Shown: positions 30,839 to 33,156 of the stretch, in pieces
Numbering within the stretch: the stretch's first letter is position 1
How the letters are laid out: each line of letters opens with the position of its first letter
Assembly (NCBI GenBank): GCA_028280455.1
Contig: JANQLT010000013.1
Coordinates: 1 to 33,156 of the forward strand
Source: Kiloniellales bacterium
GTDB taxonomy: Bacteria; Pseudomonadota; Alphaproteobacteria; Kiloniellales; JAKSDN01
Length of the DNA stretch: 33,156 nt
Direction of reading: 5' to 3'
Notes under the pieces: generated by a model
The model's database searches: none
The model's input: only the letters and a program-made list of their open reading frames with translations
Told to the model about the DNA's origin: nothing
Program-made: the position numbers and the translations under genes

Positions 30839-31160
30839 GGCCCATGACTCCGGGGCACCGCTCTTCGCCGAGCCCTGGGAAGCGACGGTCCAGGCCATCG
30901 CCCAGCTCGTCGTCGCGGGCGGCCACGTGACGCCGCAGGAATGGGCCGAGGCGCTCGGCGCCGCGATCAAGCGCGCCCAGGCCGAGGGCGACCCCGACGA
31001 CGGCACGACCTACTACCGCCACGTCCTGGCGGCCTTGGAAGCCTTGCTGCTCGACAAAGGCCTGGTCGCGCCGGGCCGGCTCGCCGCGCGCCTCGACGGC
31101 TGGCGGCGCGCCTACGAGACCACGCCCCATGGCCAGCCGGTGGTGCTGCCGCCGGGCTAG
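30828..31160 (+). CDS. Nitrile hydratase accessory (activator) protein
   Basis: The 110-residue protein matches the small accessory family (P14K/NhlE-like, TIGR03889) that resembles the N-terminal part of the beta subunit and delivers cobalt to the alpha subunit by subunit exchange. Typical segments are PLFAEPWEATVQAIAQLVV, TPQEWAEALGAAI, DDGTTYYRHVLAALEALLLD and WRRAYETTPHGQPVVL. The GTG start at 30828 lies inside the beta gene, giving an 11-base overlap. The TAG stop overlaps the convergent vapC stop through CTAG. No separate cobalt transporter is seen in the window. Confidence 0.92.
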   Translation: MPPEAHDSGAPLFAEPWEATVQAIAQLVVAGGHVTPQEWAEALGAAIKRAQAEGDPDDGTTYYRHVLAALEALLLDKGLVAPGRLAARLDGWRRAYETTPHGQPVVLPPG

Positions 31161-31564
31161 CGGAAGGGATTGTGGATGGTCAGCCCAGCAATGGACTGAC
31201 CATGCTGCATGTCCTCGGAATAGAGCCTGTCGCAGCCGCCCTGCCGCGCCGCCGCGACGATCAGTGCATCGTAAAAGGCGAGCATGTGGTCACGGGCGAG
31301 AGCAACGGCGATATCGTGAATCTCAATGGTCAGCGGCAGAGGCGGATCGAGCAGAGTCCGCAACACGGCGACTTGCGTTTCGATCTCCGTCCAGTCCCGC
31401 CCCAGCTTGCGACGCGACACCTTGACGAACTCGTTGAGAACCTGAACGCTGATGATACCGCCCGCGGCAAGGAGCCTCTCAGCCTGTTCGCCGCGCGGAT
31501 CGTCGGTGGCAAAGGCATAGACGACAACGTTGGTGTCGAAGAACGGCCTAGCGGGCATTGGCAT
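31157..31564 (-). CDS. vapC: VapC-type PIN-domain toxin ribonuclease
   Basis: This 135-residue PIN-domain protein has the acidic metal site complete: D10 in RPFFDTNVVVYAF, E45 in VLNEFVKVS, D99 in FYDALIVAAA and D118 in YSEDMQHG. VapC toxins cleave specific tRNAs or rRNA when freed from VapB. The start could be ATG 31564 or ATG 31558; both overlap the antitoxin stop at 31548, so translation is coupled. The stop shares CTAG with the convergent nitrile hydratase accessory gene. The upstream partner is AbrB-type. Good confidence in the toxin-antitoxin pairing; the RNA target is unknown. Confidence 0.92.
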   Translation of the reverse strand: MPMPARPFFDTNVVVYAFATDDPRGEQAERLLAAGGIISVQVLNEFVKVSRRKLGRDWTEIETQVAVLRTLLDPPLPLTIEIHDIAVALARDHMLAFYDALIVAAARQGGCDRLYSEDMQHGQSIAGLTIHNPFR

Positions 31565-31778
31565 CTTCGCGGTCGAAGCGGAAGCCCTTCGGCAACGGCC
31601 GTTTCAGCGCCCGCAACTTCGCCAATGCCGCCTCTCGGCTCTTGTCGCGATCGACCTCGAAGTGACGGAGCCCAGCGACAGTGATTTCGATGCTGTCGCC
31701 CTCCTTGAGATCGAGAGCTTCTACGACCGCCTTGGGAAGCCGGACGGCAAGGCTGTTGCCCCATTTCGCGACCTGCAT
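31548..31778 (-). CDS. vapB: VapB-type antitoxin with AbrB/MazE DNA-binding fold
   Basis: This 76-residue protein starts MQVAKWGNSLAVRLPKAVVE, then LDLKEGDSIEITV, the swapped-hairpin AbrB/MazE DNA-binding domain. The C-terminal half (KSREAALAKLRALKRPLPKG) would wrap the VapC toxin. ATG 31778 has AGGAGGG 4 bases upstream. An inverted repeat (31791-31813) just before it is the likely operator for self-repression by the VapBC complex. It overlaps vapC. Confidence 0.9.
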   Translation of the reverse strand: MQVAKWGNSLAVRLPKAVVEALDLKEGDSIEITVAGLRHFEVDRDKSREAALAKLRALKRPLPKGFRFDREDANAR

Positions 31779-31790
31779 GGCACCCTCCTA

Positions 31791-31813
31791 GATATACATT
31801 GACGAAGTATATC
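31791..31813. promoter_or_regulatory. vapBC operator/promoter candidate
   Basis: GATATAC (31791-31797) and GTATATC (31807-31813) form a perfect 7-bp dyad spaced by 9 bases in an AT-rich patch. On the minus strand TATGAT overlaps the distal arm and may be the -10 box. Position and AT content contrast sharply with the surrounding DNA and fit autoregulation by VapBC. Confidence 0.65.
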
Positions 31814-31849
31814 ATAATGGATCGTCGCGCACCAATGATTGACGGCCGC

Positions 31850-32965
31850 CTAGACCCAAGTCGCTAGCAGTGACTCCAGATCGACCTCGGTGACCGCCGG
31901 ACGAGGCGCCGGTGTCGCCCCATCCAGCAGGGCCGCGAAGGCGACCTCGACCAGGGGCGCCGGCCCCTCGGCGCGCTGCAGCAGGCCGCGCGCGGCGACC
32001 TGCGGGTGATCCGGCAGCTCGGCGGGCTCGAGCACCGGCTGAAAGCAGCAGTCGACCTCGGCGAGCCGGTCTTGCCAGTAGGCCAAGGGCTGATTGCCCA
32101 GCAGATCCACGACCTCGATGATCAGGCTGTGCTGCGGCAGGGGCTCGCCCTGCCGGGCGATCCAGTCTTCGCGGCCCACGGCCCGGCAGAAGGCCTCCCA
32201 GAACTTCGGCTCGAGCGCGCCGAGCGCGACGAAGCGGCTGTCGGCCGTGCGGTAGAGCCGATAGCAGGCCGCGCCGCCGTTCAGCAGCGCGGCGCCCCGG
32301 GTCGGCTCGTGGCCGGGGCGAAGCGCCGCGGTCAGGGTCAGGGGCTGCCAGGCCAGCACGGACTCCATGATGCTGACATCGAGGAAGGCGCCCTCGCCCG
32401 TGCGCGCGCGGCGCAGCAGGGCACCGAGCACGGCGAGCGCCGCCTGCTGGCCGCTGGCGTAGTCCGCCGTCGGCGGGTGCGCGGCGATGGGCTGGTCGCC
32501 GAGCCCCGAGGTCGCCAGGCCGCCGCCGAGCGCCATGTAGGTGATGTCGTGGCCGGCCTTGAGCGCGTAGGGGCCGGTCTGGCCGAAGCCGGAGAGCGCG
32601 CAGTGCACCAGGCGCGGGTTGCAGTCCCGCAGGTCTTCCGGCCCGAAGCCGAGCTTGGCCAGCGCGCCGGGCCGGAAGGACTCGAGCAGGACGTCGGCCG
32701 CCGCGACCAGCCGGCCGAAGGCCTCGGCGTCGGCGGAGTCCTTGAGGTCGAGGCGGACGACCCGCTTGCCGGCGTTGACCAGCTTGTAGAAGGCGGAGAG
32801 GCCGTCGCCGTCCAGCGGCCCGAGCCGGCGCATGGGGTCGCCGGCCGGCGGCTCGACCTTGACCACCTCGGCGCCGAGGTCGGCCAGGAGCTGCGCCGCG
32901 AAGGGCCCCGGCAGGTATTGCGAGAGGTCGAGAACGCGGGTGCCGCGCAGGCAGTCGCTGAGCAA
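31850..32965 (-). CDS. Class III (CaiB/BaiF) CoA-transferase
   Basis: This 371-residue protein is of the family III CoA-transferase fold, which moves CoA between carboxylic acids by a ping-pong-free mechanism through an aspartyl-CoA adduct. Features are VLDLSQYLPGPFAAQLLADL, GAEVVKVEPPAGDPMR, NAGKRVVRLDLK, ADVLLESFRPG, LSGFGQTGPYALKAGHDI and catalytic D168 in PPTADYASGQQAAL. The end of the protein contains DCCFQPVLEPAEL and HPQVAARGLL. Alpha-methylacyl-CoA racemase belongs to the same family and cannot be excluded. The start is TTG 32965 with GGAG 9 bases upstream. The substrate is unknown; the neighbours give no pathway. A putative group II intron end lies 94 bp upstream. Confidence 0.9.
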   Translation of the reverse strand: MLSDCLRGTRVLDLSQYLPGPFAAQLLADLGAEVVKVEPPAGDPMRRLGPLDGDGLSAFYKLVNAGKRVVRLDLKDSADAEAFGRLVAAADVLLESFRPGALAKLGFGPEDLRDCNPRLVHCALSGFGQTGPYALKAGHDITYMALGGGLATSGLGDQPIAAHPPTADYASGQQAALAVLGALLRRARTGEGAFLDVSIMESVLAWQPLTLTAALRPGHEPTRGAALLNGGAACYRLYRTADSRFVALGALEPKFWEAFCRAVGREDWIARQGEPLPQHSLIIEVVDLLGNQPLAYWQDRLAEVDCCFQPVLEPAELPDHPQVAARGLLQRAEGPAPLVEVAFAALLDGATPAPRPAVTEVDLESLLATWV

Positions 32966-33058
32966 GGTGCCGATCTCCGCGAAGGATCCGAAAGGCTGCC
33001 GGCACCGCTTCTAGTCCGCCGGCGCGCTTTTCGCCAGCCGGCCGCGGGACCTTCGCGA

Positions 33059-33156
33059 ATCGGGTAGGCGGGTTCCTTGCGGTTCCCGCCTCCCACACCA
33101 CCTGGCATACGTTCTACGTACCACGGCGGTTTCCCTCAGTTTGTAACGCGCGGTGA
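33059..33156 (-). mobile_element. 3' end (domains V and VI) of a group II intron, cut by window edge
   Basis: Read on the minus strand from 33156, a stop (ACAAACTGA) is followed by GGGAAACCGCCGTGGTACG. A tip loop comes next, then CGTATGCC and GGTGGTGTGGGAGG, the paired hairpin and following bases I associate with domain V of bacterial group II introns. Next is a GGCGGG/CCCGCC hairpin and the end TACCCGAT, fitting domain VI. An unpaired A lies 7 bases from the 3' terminus, the normal branch-point distance, and the terminal dinucleotide is AT. The intron would lie mostly beyond the window, with its reverse transcriptase encoded on the minus strand. The call is from memory of the motif, not a covariance search; a fragment is equally possible. 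Confidence 0.6.

Noticed and set aside
1..33156. CRISPR array, tRNA or rRNA genes
   Set aside because: No regularly spaced short repeats and no cloverleaf or conserved rRNA stretches were recognised; short tRNAs could be missed by eye.

Overview
The window is a high-G+C chromosomal stretch, by eye about 70% G+C. It looks like an alphaproteobacterium, probably of the Rhodospirillales sensu lato. The pointers are glnE paired head-to-head with a DUF3971/AsmA-like gene, a DUF482-type acyltransferase, a fused phosphatase/sulfide:quinone oxidoreductase, and alpha-proteobacterial style palindromic intergenic repeats. The genus is not determined. Most genes are dense and housekeeping-like. No rRNA, tRNA or CRISPR array was recognised.

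Layout. 1-444: partial large palindromic repeat and an orphan Phd/YefM-type antitoxin. 457-6848: DUF3971/AsmA-like envelope protein (-) and glnE (+), diverging across 26 bp. 6849-7181: non-coding, with two copies of an 86-87-bp repeat. 7182-9542: msrA, a beta-hydroxyacid dehydrogenase family gene, and bcp (peroxiredoxin). 9568-11216: one lower-G+C gene for a membrane-anchored DUF4041 plus T5orf172 (GIY-YIG-like) protein, resembling the anti-phage nuclease SNIPE. It is bracketed by duplicated bcp 3'-end sequence. 11276-16675: a sulfur operon (-) of DUF2892 protein, persulfide-dioxygenase-like metallohydrolase, phosphatase-SQR fusion and SulP transporter, with a Crp/Fnr regulator upstream and several inverted repeats.

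16823-18781: response regulator with GGDEF and EAL domains. 18935-20787: translationally coupled DUF455 and DUF2332 genes. 20797-24160: a secreted protein of unknown function, a DUF482 acyltransferase and an AlaC-like aminotransferase. 24204-24357: second, complete copy of the large palindromic repeat. 24404-26463: ogt and an Ada-AlkA fusion (alkylation repair), divergent from a DUF3604 PHP-like protein (26604-28892). 29052-31160: arsC followed by a cobalt-type nitrile hydratase operon (alpha, beta, accessory). 31157-31778: VapBC toxin-antitoxin. 31850-32965: class III CoA-transferase. 33059-33156: what looks like the 3' end (domains V and VI) of a group II intron running off the window on the minus strand.

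Functional themes. The sulfur operon should oxidise sulfide to persulfide in the membrane (SQR), then persulfide to sulfite (metallohydrolase), with SulP moving the resulting anion; the Crp/Fnr protein is the obvious regulator. MsrA, Bcp, Ogt and Ada-AlkA handle oxidative and alkylation damage. The most notable accessory content is the SNIPE-like gene in its duplication scar. It has no integrase, so it looks like a recombination-delivered single-gene defence insertion.
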